Shown one piece after another: positions 11,606-23,546 of a stretch of 64,000 nucleotides of DNA. The notes beneath the pieces were generated by a model. That model did no database searches and was not told where the DNA came from. It saw only the letters and a program-made list of their open reading frames with translations. Origin of the DNA: Portunus trituberculatus (lineage: Eukaryota; Arthropoda; Malacostraca; Decapoda; Portunidae); contig NC_059272.1 of NCBI RefSeq assembly GCF_017591435.1, positions 4,183,292-4,247,291 of the forward strand, read 5' to 3'. Numbering within the stretch: position 1 is the first letter of the stretch; every line of letters starts with the position of its first letter. Made by a program: the position numbers and the translations under genes.

Positions 11606-13653
11606 AGGAGGTCGAGGATGCTGGGGAGGAGCTCAGATACAGAGGAGAAGTACTGACAGTGGCTGTAGGAATGGTGGAGTCCTGGGGTGGAGAGGAGGGT
11701 CGAGAAGGTGGAGGTAGGCTAGAATACTGGCCAGGTGCTTGACGAGGGTGATGGTGGGGTGTCTGTGGGTGACGAGCATTCCTGGGAGGGTGGTGGACCT
11801 CGGCCTCAACCGTGACAGGCAGGAGCCCAGGCTCAGCATCAGGTATCGGGGTGGGCGGAGGAGGCTGTACACCCGAACGCCTACCTGGCTTCCTCCGATG
11901 GTGGGCAACATGGGTAGCAGGTGGTGTAGGGATGTGAGGAGTGGGCATGGTGTCCTCTTCCTGGGCGACATTAGCAGCTTCAATGGGTAGGTCTTGGAGA
12001 GCAGCATACCTGTTCCCTGTGACAACAGAGGCGAAGGAACACCCCGGCTCAACAACCTGAGCAGCCGAGTGGGTTGGGATGGTAGGAGAAGGGGTGGCTG
12101 TTGTAGGAGTCCGTCGCTGTGGTCGGGGCAACTGGAGGGCCCTCAGCTGCTTGTTAATTTCAGGGAGGGGTTTGCCTTCACTCGCCAGGCGGGTGTACAA
12201 CTGCTGGGCATGGAGGTTATGGGGGCAATGAAGTGACCAGGGCCCATGGGAACCCCGACACTGGAAACAGTGGAAGGGCTTGCCACATACCTCGTCCTTG
12301 TCGCCTTTTCGGGAGGGGTGGGGGCCACTGCAACGGGCACAGCAGACCGAGGACCTGCAGGTGTTGATGGAGTACCCTAACATAAGGCACCCTGGGCAGC
12401 GCAGGAGGGAGAGGAGAATGGGGCGTGGGTAGAACACCAGCTGATCGATGGCTACCTTACTGGGTGGGGAACCTCTCACCTTGAGTCTGAGCCACTTCCT
12501 TGTGGCGAAGCGTGGCAGGCTGTGGGGTGGAAGCCAGGTGAGTTCCACCACCTCATTGCCCTCCAGGACACGGAAGCCATCCCGGACCTCCTCAAGGGTG
12601 GTGTCGTCCGCCAGGGGCCCCACCTTGGCGTAGTGGTAGGTACCGCTGTCCCGGTCTGCTCTGCGACAGGTAACAGGCCACTCACCTAGGGTGAAGGAGG
12701 GCGACTGTAGCATGGGGACCTTGGGGAGGGTGTGGGCCCACACCGCCACTATCAGGGATGAGCCATTCCCTAGGGATCGAGTCTCCCCCTCGAGGATGTA
12801 TTTCCCGAAGGCGGAGTCGTGGAGGACACGAGAGACCTTGGCCGGGTTGGCGAAAAGACGCCCCCCTTCCGTACCTCAGAGCAGGAACGAGGCCTTAACG
12901 TACTCGTCCGGAGCTTGGGGATGATCTTGGGCAGTGCAGCAGCGGGACCTTTCCGGGATGTCATCAGGGGGTGTATCCGGCTGCCCACGCTTGCCCGGAG
13001 AGATGGAGTCCCGCATGTCGACGTCCGCTTCCATCGCGGGAACTCGTCGTGGCAATTTTTCTTTCTCATATGTTACCTCGAGAGAGAGAGAGAGGTTAGC
13101 CGTCTCACACCGGGACACAAAGGAAGGCAGAGCAGCTCAAGCAGCGGGCGAACCGGCGAGCTGTTGCCTTGTACAGGAGAGTGGGGAAGAGGTGTGGTCA
13201 GCGCGGTGTCCCGGGAGAGCACTTGCTGTCTTCCCATGGCCAACAGGGAAGAACAGACGACGCCTTTGTTTACGGTCCGAGGTGGCCGGGGCAGGTACAT
13301 ACATCTCGACAGGGAATCTGGTCAGCAGAAGCATTTTCCTGGTGTTTTTCCTTGCCAGATGGTGCAGGACGAGGCTCCTCAACAATCTCCATGTCCTCTA
13401 GGGCTGCTACGCCTACCTCCACCTCAACAGTGCCTGCGACGAGGATAGTCCTTTGTGCTGGGCCCACGTGGGAAGCAGCAGGCTTTGGGGGGGGGGGGGG
13501 GACCACCAAACCCAGGCACGGACGCTTATTTTCTGTCTTCTCCTGGCTTGTTTCTGGCTGGCAAAACGGGCCTAGACCTCCCTCAGTAGCCACTGAGTAG
13601 GCGTGTTTACTCCAAATCACTTCTGATTTCCTCTTGTAGGGGCTGCAACTCAT
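11520..13653 (-). pseudogene. LINE-A ORF1 (gag-like, zinc knuckles)
   Basis: The longest intact frame is 12749..11520 (409 residues). It has CPGCLMLGYSINTC, then a C-x2-C cluster ending DEVC, then CFQCRGSHGPWSLHCP, i.e. three nucleic-acid-binding knuckles, followed by a proline-rich tail. Upstream frames at 13653..13270 and 13069..12770 continue it after frame breaks. A 15-base C run on this strand (13501..13487) falls in the N-terminal part. The 3' end overlaps the start of ORF2 (11605), as is common in LINEs. Confidence 0.8.
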
Positions 13654-13983
13654 GTAAACACGGAGAGTAATAATTATGACGTCCTTCGGACTTAACGGGG
13701 AGGACGAAACTCGTTATGCGTGTGTTCATATGTTGGTGAGCATGCAGGTACTGTGACGTAGTATAACGTGGTCAAAGCTGCCAATCACAAGCAATTTCCA
13801 ATATATATAGCAAAAACAGTACAGAAAAAAGACTGGAAATCTTGGCATTCAACATATACAAAACTTTGACGCCAAACAGTTACCAAATGCCACCAGAATT
13901 TTTTTTTTCGCGCGCCATCTATCGTGTGAACAAAGCACTAACTCTGAGCTGTCAGATATAGCCAGTATTACTATTATCATTAC

Positions 13984-14155
<172 letters not shown>

Positions 14156-14158
<3 letters not shown>

Positions 14159-14930
14159 AAATAAGAAAAATAAAAACGGTCAGGTTCCAAACTTTATTGC
14201 CACAAGCCATATGATAAAAATAATCTGAAAAAAAAAAATAGATTCAATGTTAAGAAACGCATCACTGAAAACATTTTCAGAGAACATTAATTTTAATGTT
14301 CAGAGAACATTGAAATTAAGAACTGACAAAAATATCATTGAAGGTAAAGTAGACAAGAAAACAAACAAAGGGTGCGTTAGTCATGACAAAAGGTCAGAAA
14401 ACACAAATGATGAGTGACAACACAGACATAAGCATGCTATTGATGCCATGGTATAACGTGCATATATAGCAATGCTTGTTTATGGAGTTGATACATGCTG
14501 TACTTGTATCAGAAATGCCATTACTTTGACAATATTTGCCCCTTTGATATACAATGAAAGCAAAGTGCATTAACCTTATGAAGCACAAGGCATATTTTGT
14601 TATGCAACGCAGATTTACATCTCCAATGTAGAAGAAAAAAATATATATAAAGCAATAAAAGCAGTCAGACACATGCATGAGTTAGGTAAAGCATCTACCA
14701 GTCAGTGCATCATTACGTCTTGTCACATCAAAGAAAGTTGATTATTATTATTATTATATATCATTTACATTAAGCACAAACAATACTCTAAAGAAAATAC
14801 AAGCACATGCTAAATTGTTGACACAAAATATAAGCATAACCAGCTAGCAAAACACTATAAAATGCTGTCATGTCTACCTACATGATTCAAAATACTTCCA
14901 ACACCTGAGAAATTAAAGGAACTTTGTTAA
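14156..14930. other. AT-rich unassigned stretch
   Basis: A minus-strand ORF of 94 residues (14678..14394) has no recognisable domain. I see nothing else. Confidence 0.4.
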
Positions 14931-14937
14931 TACATAG

Positions 14938-15185
14938 TGGATAAAGTGATGAGCGTGGGATCGGGCAGACGTCCACCCGTAGGTTCGAATCCCACCACGT
15001 ACAGCCTTAAACACTTTGTCATATGTCGAGTGGTTTAAAGTTACCTACATGTCACCATGATACCCAGGTTCTAGGTGGTTACACCCAAGATGAGCTTCGG
15101 GGGTGATATGGGCCCTAATATGGGTACCACTATAAATAAAATTGCCTGCGCCATTAATGGGCGAAGCTGAACAGCGCTCCCCATA

Positions 15186-15199
<14 letters not shown>
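14938..15199 (+). mobile_element. tRNA-derived SINE, copy 1
   Basis: The 5' part has a perfect pol III B box, GGTTCGAATCC, at about 14983..14993, preceded by an A-box-like GTGGATAAAGTGATGAGC. The body ends with a 22-base poly(A) tail at 15182 and then (TA)n. Two further copies (27726..28055 and 54175..56492, both minus) share the head, body and tail. The tRNA head plus poly(A) marks it as a SINE rather than a tRNA gene. Confidence 0.85.

Positions 15200-15274
<75 letters not shown>
15182..15274. repeat. Poly(A) followed by (TA)n
   Basis: The SINE's A-tail followed by about 70 bp of TA repeat. Confidence 0.95.
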
Positions 15275-15277
<3 letters not shown>

Positions 15278-16434
15278 CTACTTATGTTCAGTAAGTATAA
15301 CCCCAGAGGGAATACATTACCATTTCGAGGTGCAACATTTCAAAGAAAGAGGTGGTTCTGCACAGAAGAATAACCCTACAGTGTACCTTAAACGCCGTAT
15401 CATTATATGTATATAGCCATTCAAATTATAGATTGAAATATGTCACATGAATCCGAACAATGTTTCATATTCCACATGTAAAGGATGAACTTTACTTAAG
15501 TTTCACATGCATACACACGAATCTGAAAAAAAAAAAAAAAAATCGTAAACATAGCAATAAGAATAGGTATGCACTATCCACACCACCAATCATGACTCCA
15601 AAAATCATAGCAACAATTACTGGCCTTCACTTCTAACATCACATCTAATAAGCAAAATATACCATGATAAAATAATTTCCCTGAACATACATGCACAGAA
15701 TGTGCTCATAAATTCAGTTCACAACCAAATTTCATAAACGTATTAATCAGATACCATGAAATGGCAATTTATGTAAGTCCATTTATAAGGTAGAAATTTC
15801 CTTGTGTCTGGTCAGGTCAAGGGAGGCCATGTGGTCAGCGGCAGCGGTGAGACAGAACTTCTCCGCTCCACCAACAGGAAGTTTTACATTCTTCACATGA
15901 ATAATAGTTTCCCTGGCTATCCACAGGAGAGGACGTGAAGGTGTGCTCCTCATGGATGGCCTCAGCACTCCTCTTTTTCGCAGGGACTTTGTTGATACAG
16001 AATAGAGTGAGGAAAATGCACACCTGCCAGCCACGGGCCGTGGATGCTAACTGTTCTGTCTACTTTACTGATATTTTTTCTTCGGAAATAAGTACATATG
16101 GGTCAACCAAAATGTATTTAATCATTGGTAAAAATGTTCTAATACAAGATATTAGCTATTTAAAGACTTATGTATGAAGGTTTCTATTTATTTACATTGC
16201 GCCACTCGTTTCGCCTATTTTTAGTCCATGCGATGGTGATGTCCTCTTGTGTTGGCCAAATGACTACATGAGAGTAAGCAGTTAGCCTTTTCTTCACCTG
16301 ATTTTGGTGCTTTCCAGTCTTTCTTGTTTAGGGTTTTTGATATATAGTCATTGATCACAAGGCGTGACGTTGTCACGGAACGTGTGGACCTGTTGCGCAC
16401 TCAGTGTGACGTATCAAATCACCTGACCCGCTAG
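15275..16434. other. Unassigned region with a possible minus-strand coding patch
   Basis: Mostly AT-rich. A compositionally richer patch at 16034..15783 carries minus-strand ORFs of 83 residues (ending HMASLDLTRHKEISTL) and, in another frame, 62 residues with a Cys pair (CEECKTSCWW). Neither is recognised. It could be a terminal exon, an old transposon piece, or chance. Confidence 0.25.
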
Positions 16435-16449
16435 GTGGCTATCTGCTTC

Positions 16450-17440
16450 ATGATCAGAATGGTTGACGTGATGGCGGCAGACAGCAGGTGTGAAGATTGT
16501 GATATTGGACTAATTGACTTTTGCTTGCGGTTCTCGGGAAAAACAAGGACTTATGTGACTTATTTTAAAAGAAAAAAAAGTGTGAAGTGTGCGGAAAGGC
16601 GGTTGTGCTGGATTCTAACAAAAAATTGTGGAGATGCCAGAAGAAAAGTGGTAAAGGGCACAAGAAGAAAACTGTTCCTGACAGCAAAGTGTTTTTAAGA
16701 ATACCTTTTTTTTGACAATGCGCTTATACATTGAAACTATTTTGGTATTCCTGAACGCTTACGTGCGTGAGTGTTTTTCGTACGTCTTCGTTAGGAGTGA
16801 ACTCAAAATTAATGACAATTAAGGGCATTTGTGACTGGGCTAGTTTTTGCCGCGAGGTGCTGATCGAGTGGTATGTGAAGAGGAATGGACAAATTGGTGG
16901 TGCAGGAAAAATTGTTGAAATAGACGAGAGCAAGTTCGGAAAAAGAAAATATAACGTTGGGAGGTTAGTGGAAGGACAGTGGGTGTTTGGCGGCGTGTGT
17001 CGAGTCGTGACACGTGAGTGCTTCATGGATCCCGTTGCGCAGCGAGACAGGCAGCACGCTCCTTGGCGTTATTAAAGATCGTATTCTCCCTGGCACCACC
17101 ATAATTTCTGATTGCTGGAAAGGTTATATTTGCTTAGAGGACGAAGGTTACCAACACCTAACTGTGAACCACTCTGTCAACTTTATGGACACAAATAACA
17201 GACACACACACACACACAAACAACATCGAGCGGTTGTGGAGGGAGGCAAAAAGTAAAGTGCCTCTCTATGGACGGAGAAAGAAGCACTTCGCAGGCTATC
17301 TAGCAAGGTCAATGTTTCTTAGGGCCACTCCAGACTCCAACAAGCGTTTGCACTTGTTCCTTCAAGAGGCCGCATCTTTATATAATCCTTACACTCCAAA
17401 CCGCTCAGAGGTCACACCTGCCGCCATCTCCACTTCGTAA
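16450..17440 (+). pseudogene. Merlin/ISXO2-like DNA transposase remnant
   Basis: Frames read in order give a Cys-containing N-terminal patch (16485..16690), then ICDWASFCREVLIEWY, IGGAGKIVEIDESKFGKRKY (the DES of the DDE catalytic centre), VEGQWVFGGV (about 16795..17010), ILPGTTIISDCWKGY (the second Asp, about 17085..17130), LTVNHSVNF and the VPLYGRRKKHFAGYLA end (about 17260..17305). This is the ISXO2/IS1595-related layout of eukaryotic Merlin transposons. At least two frameshifts, one near 17040 and one near 17215 at a CA repeat, break it. Terminal repeats were not identified. Confidence 0.8.
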
Positions 17441-17520
17441 TTTTGTGAGTATTTTGGCAAGCCCTTGTAGGGTATGTGTACCAGTGGAGACGCACTTGCC
17501 CTATGCAGACGCATTTGACA

Positions 17521-17542
17521 AAAAAAAAAAAAAAAAAAAAAA
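17521..17542. repeat. Poly(A) tract
   Basis: A run of A residues with unassigned AT-rich sequence around it. Confidence 0.9.
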
Positions 17543-17883
17543 ACTTTTCTGCTGATGTTGAATAGATAGGAGCATGATTATAGGCCCAAAAAATCACATA
17601 GTACTAACTATCCCCACATACTATGACATAGTCTTACCTTCCTAATCCAAATAGGTGCATGACTGCATGAGATGAAATGAAAAAAAGTGCAGTTTTTGAA
17701 AGAATCCTTACGAAAACCTAAGATTTTTACTTTTTTTTTTTTTAAGGTACTTATTTTACTGTTCCTTAACAGATTTCGGTAAATTTGCAGTTTGAGCCAA
17801 TACACCCTATCTTAGATTTCTTTTTCCCTAAGTCTAACAAGCTTGGGGACCTCCTGGGAAAGCGGGGTTTTTGGGTGGGGAAA

Positions 17884-17916
17884 GCAAAAATGAGGCAATT
17901 TTTGCCTCATTTTTGC
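17884..17916. repeat. 33-bp perfect palindrome
   Basis: 15-bp arms (GCAAAAATGAGGCAA and its exact reverse complement) around TTT. It lies in a segment with a diverged second copy of its surroundings (AAGCTTGGGG and AAATCTAAGG blocks at about 17840..17930 and 18045..18130). Confidence 0.95.
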
Positions 17917-18129
17917 CGAAAAATCTAAGGAATAAATATCCATTTTAAGAGGAAAAAGGGGAAAATCACAAAATTCATGAGTACTTTTCACTGAAATTAT
18001 CCTAACCTAACATAATAACCTCTTCCCTCCCCCATCCTCCTCCCAACAAGCTTTGGGGGACTGTTGGGAATCGGGAGTTTTAGGGGGGGGTGGCCAAAAG
18101 AGGCGAGATATGGTGATCCAAAAAATCTA

Positions 18130-18350
18130 AGGACAAAAACCTAACGTAACGTAACCTAACCTAACCGGAGGGGGCTGTGACCCCCCGGACCCCTCCCTAC
18201 AACACTAACCTAACCCAACATAAACCTAACCTAACGTAACCTAACCTAGCCTGGACCCCCCTACACACCTACAACACTAACCTAACCCTAACATAAACCT
18301 AACCTAATGTAACCTAACCTAACCCTAACATAAACCTAACCTACCGTATC
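18130..18350. repeat. CCTAA-rich telomere-like repeat stretch
   Basis: Many CCTAAC units with interspersed AACGT and CATAAA variants, partly as longer units repeated about every 60..80 bp. This resembles degenerate arthropod (TTAGG)n on the reverse strand, but it is not a clean telomere array. Confidence 0.7.
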
Positions 18351-18359
18351 CTCCCTCCC

Positions 18360-19100
18360 CGTATCCTTCCCTCCCCCTCACACCGGTTTTCTTATAGCTT
18401 CACACTATATGCCCTACCTCTACCAATACTCCTCCTCACAATACCTTAACAAAAGAATGAAGGTCCTGGCTGGTCTTCTTCTAGATTGTACACTGACTTG
18501 CATCGCAGGAGCGATGATTTCCCAGTAATCAAATTCGCAACATTTACAACTAGTGTCACTGGTGGCCATGACTGAACTGCGCACACAGATGTCTCTGTGC
18601 ACCTGTCTGCCCAGCTGTGCCCCGCCTATGAATACATATAGCAAATTCCCATTGGCGCAGGTCGTGGTGTTGAGGTGGTGGCACGTCATTGGACAAAAGA
18701 ACTATAGACACAATAAGAATCCTATTCAGCAGTTACCGACAAAACCCAGCTATAAACAAATGCAAGTCAGTGTACTGCTCATTTCCGAGTGTGATGGAGC
18801 TCTGTGACTCGCCGCAGCTTGCGGGACTTAGAGAAAACTGCACATTTGAAGGCTTGTGTCCTGAAGTTATTTCTAATTTCCGATAGGGTAAAATGGGGTT
18901 AGAAATGCTCGTAGAAGTGTGATGTAGACCGTGAGAATGTGTATAGTTACGTGTGGTGTATTAATTGAAACTGCAATAATACCCAATGTCTATTCCATTT
19001 TTTGCAGGTGGCTTGTGCATGGCTTTATGTGCACTAGTGCATAAGAAACTGCTTCACATTGCATACATGGAAGGGGAGAGAGGGTGCGTCTCCATAGGGC
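18360..19100. other. Unassigned stretch
   Basis: No recognisable gene; only short ORFs without domains. Confidence 0.4.
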
Positions 19101-19109
19101 ATGAAGAAT

Positions 19110-22100
19110 GGGGATGGATGGATGGATTTTAAAATAAGGCGCCGCAACGGCTAAGGTCATTTGGCGCCGCTACTATAAATTGACTGCCACTAACGTGTAT
19201 CTAAAAAACTAAGTAAAAGTAATTAAAAACAAAACAAGTAAAAAGGTAAGAACTAAAAAAAACTGTAAAACCATATAAAACATTAAAATACATAGAATAA
19301 AATCAAATAAACTTCACAGCTTTGGGAGAAGGCCTGCTTCTCCCAAAACCTTAAAATGTCATGGCCCTGGGCCAGGCACTCTGATCCAAGGACCTTTGAG
19401 ATATAATAGACACCGCTATCTCTACTGTGACAGCGGTAGAGGTAGCGGTGTCATAACTCGATCAAACTACGGCACTCTACCAAAAGGTGCCGCACAGTGA
19501 GCGGCACCAAGCAGTCATCACAGTAAGGTTGTGGGTCCCTGGTCAAGAGGTACCTTTGTGTAAGGTACATGTGACCTATACGAAGTCGCGCCTATAAAGT
19601 CTGTGCACGGTTATCCCAGACATGGGTGTAAGTCCATTGAGGGAGTGTGGAAGTAGTAATCTCTCCCATTTTCGAGGTTGCGAACCCCATTAGCCATCTA
19701 CTCTGCCAAATTGCTGCAATCGCCACACGAATTGCATGAAATACATCTCGAAACGGAACATGGGAAGGAGATGAAGCGCGACTTCCTGCCTCTTTAGCGA
19801 GGCGGTCTGCGTGTTCATTCCCTGGAACACCAACGTGACCAGGGACCCAACAGAACCCAACACGATATCCTCTTCTCGTGAGTATATAGAGCCACTCCAG
19901 GGCTGATAAAACCAATGGGTGAAGGGAAATAAAGAGAGAGCAGTAAGAGCACTGCGAGAGTCACTAAAAATTGTAAAAGACGAAACCGGGAGAGTAAAAA
20001 TGATCTGTAAAGCTAGGACTATGGCAGACAGCTCCGCAGTAAAGACGGAGGCTACCGAAGGAAGGCTGCCAGACCGATAAAAAGAGGGGAAAACCACACT
20101 AAACCCAACGCCTGCGTCGGATTTGGAACCATCAGTAAAAACGGGAATATCATCAGAATGAGTAAAAAAGTGTTCTAAAAACCGTGAGTGGGACAGAGCT
20201 GGTGGAAAATCCTTCTTGCCATCAGTGGTAGGAGGGCATAATGACACAACAGGAAGCTGCCAATAACCAACTCGTGGGAGCCGGAAAGAGAGGACAGGAG
20301 TGGGGTCGATAGATAAGTCCACCATAAGATTTGCCACTCGAAGGCCAAAAGGTTTAGGTAGACTCGGTCGAGTGACATACGCCTGCGAACGCGAGTCCCG
20401 CAATATTGACAGACAAGGGACAGAATCAGGAAGACAGTGAGTGCGAAACCAACACCGGAGCATCGAAGACTGGCGCCGGAGGTCGAGCGGCCAGAAACCA
20501 GCATCCAATAGAAGGTTAGTTATTGGAGATGTCCGAAATGCACCCGTAGCCAAGCGGACCCCAGCATGATGCACGGGATCAAGCGTGTGTAGTCGTGCAT
20601 CCGTTGCGGATGAGTAGATCTCAGAGCCGTATTCCAGCTTCGGAAGTATGAGTGTACGGTGAAGCAGCAGCAACGTGTCCCTGTCCGCACCCCAAGAGGT
20701 GTGACTTAAAACCCGAAGAAGGGATAGTGCCGTCCTGCAGGACGCTTTAAGAGAACGGAAATGGGGAACCCAAGTAAGACGGTTGTCAAACAATAGGCCA
20801 AGATATCGAGTGGCCTCCACACATGAGATGCGTCTATTGGCGAGGTATAAATCTGGGTCTGGATGGACACCACGGTTGCGACAAAAATGCATGGCTATGG
20901 TCTTGGAGGTGGAGAATCGAAAACCGTTCATGTTGGCCCAACTGGACACCCTATTGATCGCCAGTTGGAGCTTGCACTCAATCAGTGACATCCTAGCAGC
21001 AGCAAATGAAATACATAAATCATCAACATATAAGGAGCTGTGAATGCCATCTGGGAGAGTATCAATAACACCATTTATGGCGACTGCGAATAATGTAACA
21101 CTAAAAATACTTCCCTGTGGAACGCCATCATTTAGAGCTGTAGCCTCAGAGAGAACACTTCCCACTCGAAACCGTAAAAAACGTCTGGATAAAAACTGCT
21201 GGATAAAATTAAACAAAGACTGTAAAATGCCATGACACCAAGCCGTGTCGTAGGCCTTCTCCAGGTCAAAAAACACTGTTACTTGATGGTGGTGATTAGC
21301 GAAGGCCTCACAAATGGAAGACTCTAGGGATAAAAGAGCATAGTAGTAGACCTCATCTTTCGGAAGCCGTATTGTACCGATGACAAGTACTTCCCCCTCT
21401 CCAAGTACCACATGAGTCTTACATTTACCATCTTTTCTAACACTTTACAAATGCAGGATGTCAAAGATATAGGACGGTAGTTCGTAGCCTGGAGATTATC
21501 TTTCCCAGGCTTCGGAAATGGGAGAACCACTGCCACAGCCCAAGAAGATGAAAAGTCACCGGTATGCCAAATCATATTATAAAGATTTAAAAGTTAAAAG
21601 CACGGTCAGACATGTGACGCAAAAAGGCATAAGTAATGTCGTCTGGACCAGGAGAAGAGTCATGACACTGAGACAAAGCAGTCCGCAACTCGGAAGCAGA
21701 GAAAGGGACATTATAAGACTCTCCTCCAGCGGAAGAAAAATTTATGCCGAGAGATTCCATTCTCTGGCGGTGACGTGTGGCCAGGGCTGCAGGTTGCCTC
21801 CAGGAAACACTGGCAAAGTGCTCCGCGAAGAGGTCGGCAACAGTCCTAGGGTCTGCCACCTTTCGCCCAGCAGACAACAAAACTGGTGGGGGAGGAGCAG
21901 AATACTTCCCAGCAATTCGGCGGACTTTGCTAAAGACATCCGTAAGAGGGGTGTGGGCATTAATGGAAGACACATAAGCTTTCCAAGAGGCTCTTTGTGC
22001 CTCTTTCAAAATGCGGCGGGCCCGAGCTCGGCAGCGCCGAAAAGCTTCCAGGCACTGCGGGTCCCCACGATGTCGCCGGAGACGGGAGAAAGCCGCCCGT

Positions 22101-23065
22101 TTCTCTTGCACAGCTTTAGTGCATGCTGCGTTCCACCAAGGAACGGGACGCTTAGTAAAGCGACCGGACGTCCTAGGGATTGTTTGAAGCGCTGCTGAAT
22201 GTAAAAAATCGGTAAAATAATCAACAGCCTCAGCACAAGTAGAAAAGTCCACCAACGGACGGATAAAAGAGCTAAGGTCTGTGAATCGAGGCCAATCTGC
22301 CTTGTCTAAAACCCAGCGTGGGGGCCGGGACTGTGGCTCAGAGTTCACAGATTCCAATAAAATAGGAAAGTGGTCACTACCGTGTAAATCCGGTAGGACC
22401 CGCCAATTAAAATCAAGGAAAGAATTAGATGTACAAATAGAAAGATCGATAGCTGTAAAAGTCCCAGTAGGACTATGGAAATGTGTGACATCCCCAGAAT
22501 TTTAAATCTCCAATCCCTCATCCTTAATAAAATAACCGCTTAAAACCCACGAGGATTACTAGCACCTTCATCCCACAATGGGTGACGGCCATTAAAATCT
22601 CCCAACAAGAGGAAAGGCGGAGTCAGCTGACGCACCAGGCCGTCAAGCTCACCCCTGGAGACAGGAAGCCGAGGAGGGAGATATAAAGTACAAATAGTGT
22701 AGGATCGTCCCAGAAAAACCATAACAGCAACCACCTGAAGGGGAGAGTTGAGTTGCAAGGGGACAACAGGTATGTCTTGACGGACTAGGATAGCTGTGCC
22801 ACCGTGGTGGTCCTGGTCAGGGAAAGGAGTGCTAAAAAAGGCACGATAGCCAGGAGGACTAGAATAAGTACTATCACCTAGCATAGTCTCTTGTAAAGCT
22901 ACACAGGCTGGAGAGAACTCCGACAATAAAGCTCGGAGTTCCCCCCACGAGGCGCGAAGGCCTCTACAGTTCCACTGTAGAAGCTTGAAGATGACTATTT
23001 AGGTGCAGTGGACGGGCGAGCCTTTTGAATGGGCTGCCCGTGGCTCACCTGACTAGAAATAATCA
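19110..23065 (-). mobile_element. LINE-C, minus-strand arm of an inverted LINE pair
   Basis: Its 3' end carries a (CATC)n tail at about 19110..19125. Endonuclease: LLQWNCRG near 22975, ALQETML near 22890, LLGDFNGRHPLW near 22580. Reverse transcriptase: AVVLPFPKPGKDN near 21520, FDLEKAYDTAW near 21260, GVPQGSIF near 21115, and YVDD near 21020. RNase H: VFTDGSKSDAG near 20120, TAELSAIVLA, FSDSRSAL, then GVPGNEHADRLAKEA near 19810. Frame breaks near 22510, 21580, 21360 and 19900 inactivate it. The 5' side meets the head of LINE-D at about 23065. Confidence 0.9.
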
Positions 23066-23546
23066 ACCTGTATCTCCTAAGCCTTTGAAGGGCCTGACCA
23101 AACGGCACCGCAGCTCTGCGGAGTCAATCGATTTAGCTCAGCCTAAACAATATAAAGTTTCTCCCGGTGCACATGACCGTGAGTCCTCCAGGGACTGCTC
23201 TGCAATGGTAGCTCCAGTTGTTTTTGTCCAGCCTTCTGTGACGCCCTCTGTCTCAGATCGGGCATCTTGTGTTGAGGACGGTCTTAGCATGGAGACGTCC
23301 GATGATATTGTCACAGCCGTCCCTCGTGGACCCACTGTGTCGGAAAGTGCAGTCCTGCCTGATCCTCGTCCTCCAAGGACTGGTAGAAGTGATGATGGTT
23401 CGCATCACCCACCGATAGGCCGAAAGGCTGCGGTCCAACGACCCGGCACATCTCAACTCCTGGTGTTTTCTCGTCGTTTGATTCTTTCTAGTCAGGTCAG
23501 TCATGGGCAGCTTCAAAAGGCTCGTCCGTCCACTGCATCCAAATAG
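23065..23546 (+). pseudogene. LINE-D ORF1 C-terminal part
   Basis: A Pro/Ser/Thr-rich open frame ending ARPSTASK and stop. The same end (ARPSTAPK) is found reversed at about 23000 in LINE-C. The N-terminus is missing at the inversion point, so this is the tail of the gag-like ORF1. It has no catalytic motif. Confidence 0.6.

Larger units (their letters stand above)
7654..13653 (-). mobile_element. LINE-A: near full-length non-LTR retrotransposon (ORF1, APE, RT, RNase H)
   Basis: It runs 5' to 3' from about 13653 to the (CAA)n tail at 7676..7654. ORF1 is gag-like with three Cys-rich knuckles. ORF2 carries an apurinic-type endonuclease, reverse transcriptase, RNase H and a C-terminal Cys/His motif. 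With both APE and RNase H it belongs with the I/R1/LOA-like groups. Several frameshifts in ORF2 (near 11370, 9900, 8960, 8260) make it inactive. The exact 5' end is not defined. Confidence 0.9.

Noticed and set aside
14983..14993. tRNA gene suggested by a perfect B box
   Set aside because: No cloverleaf can be completed, and the sequence continues into a shared body with poly(A), so it is a SINE head.
18130..18350. True telomere end
   Set aside because: Units are degenerate and mixed, and ordinary sequence continues on both sides.
23025..23546. Novel Ser/Pro-rich host protein of 173 residues
   Set aside because: Its C-terminal end is repeated in reverse in LINE-C, and it is followed by the LINE endonuclease start, so it is LINE ORF1. 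The first residues come from the opposite arm across the inversion.
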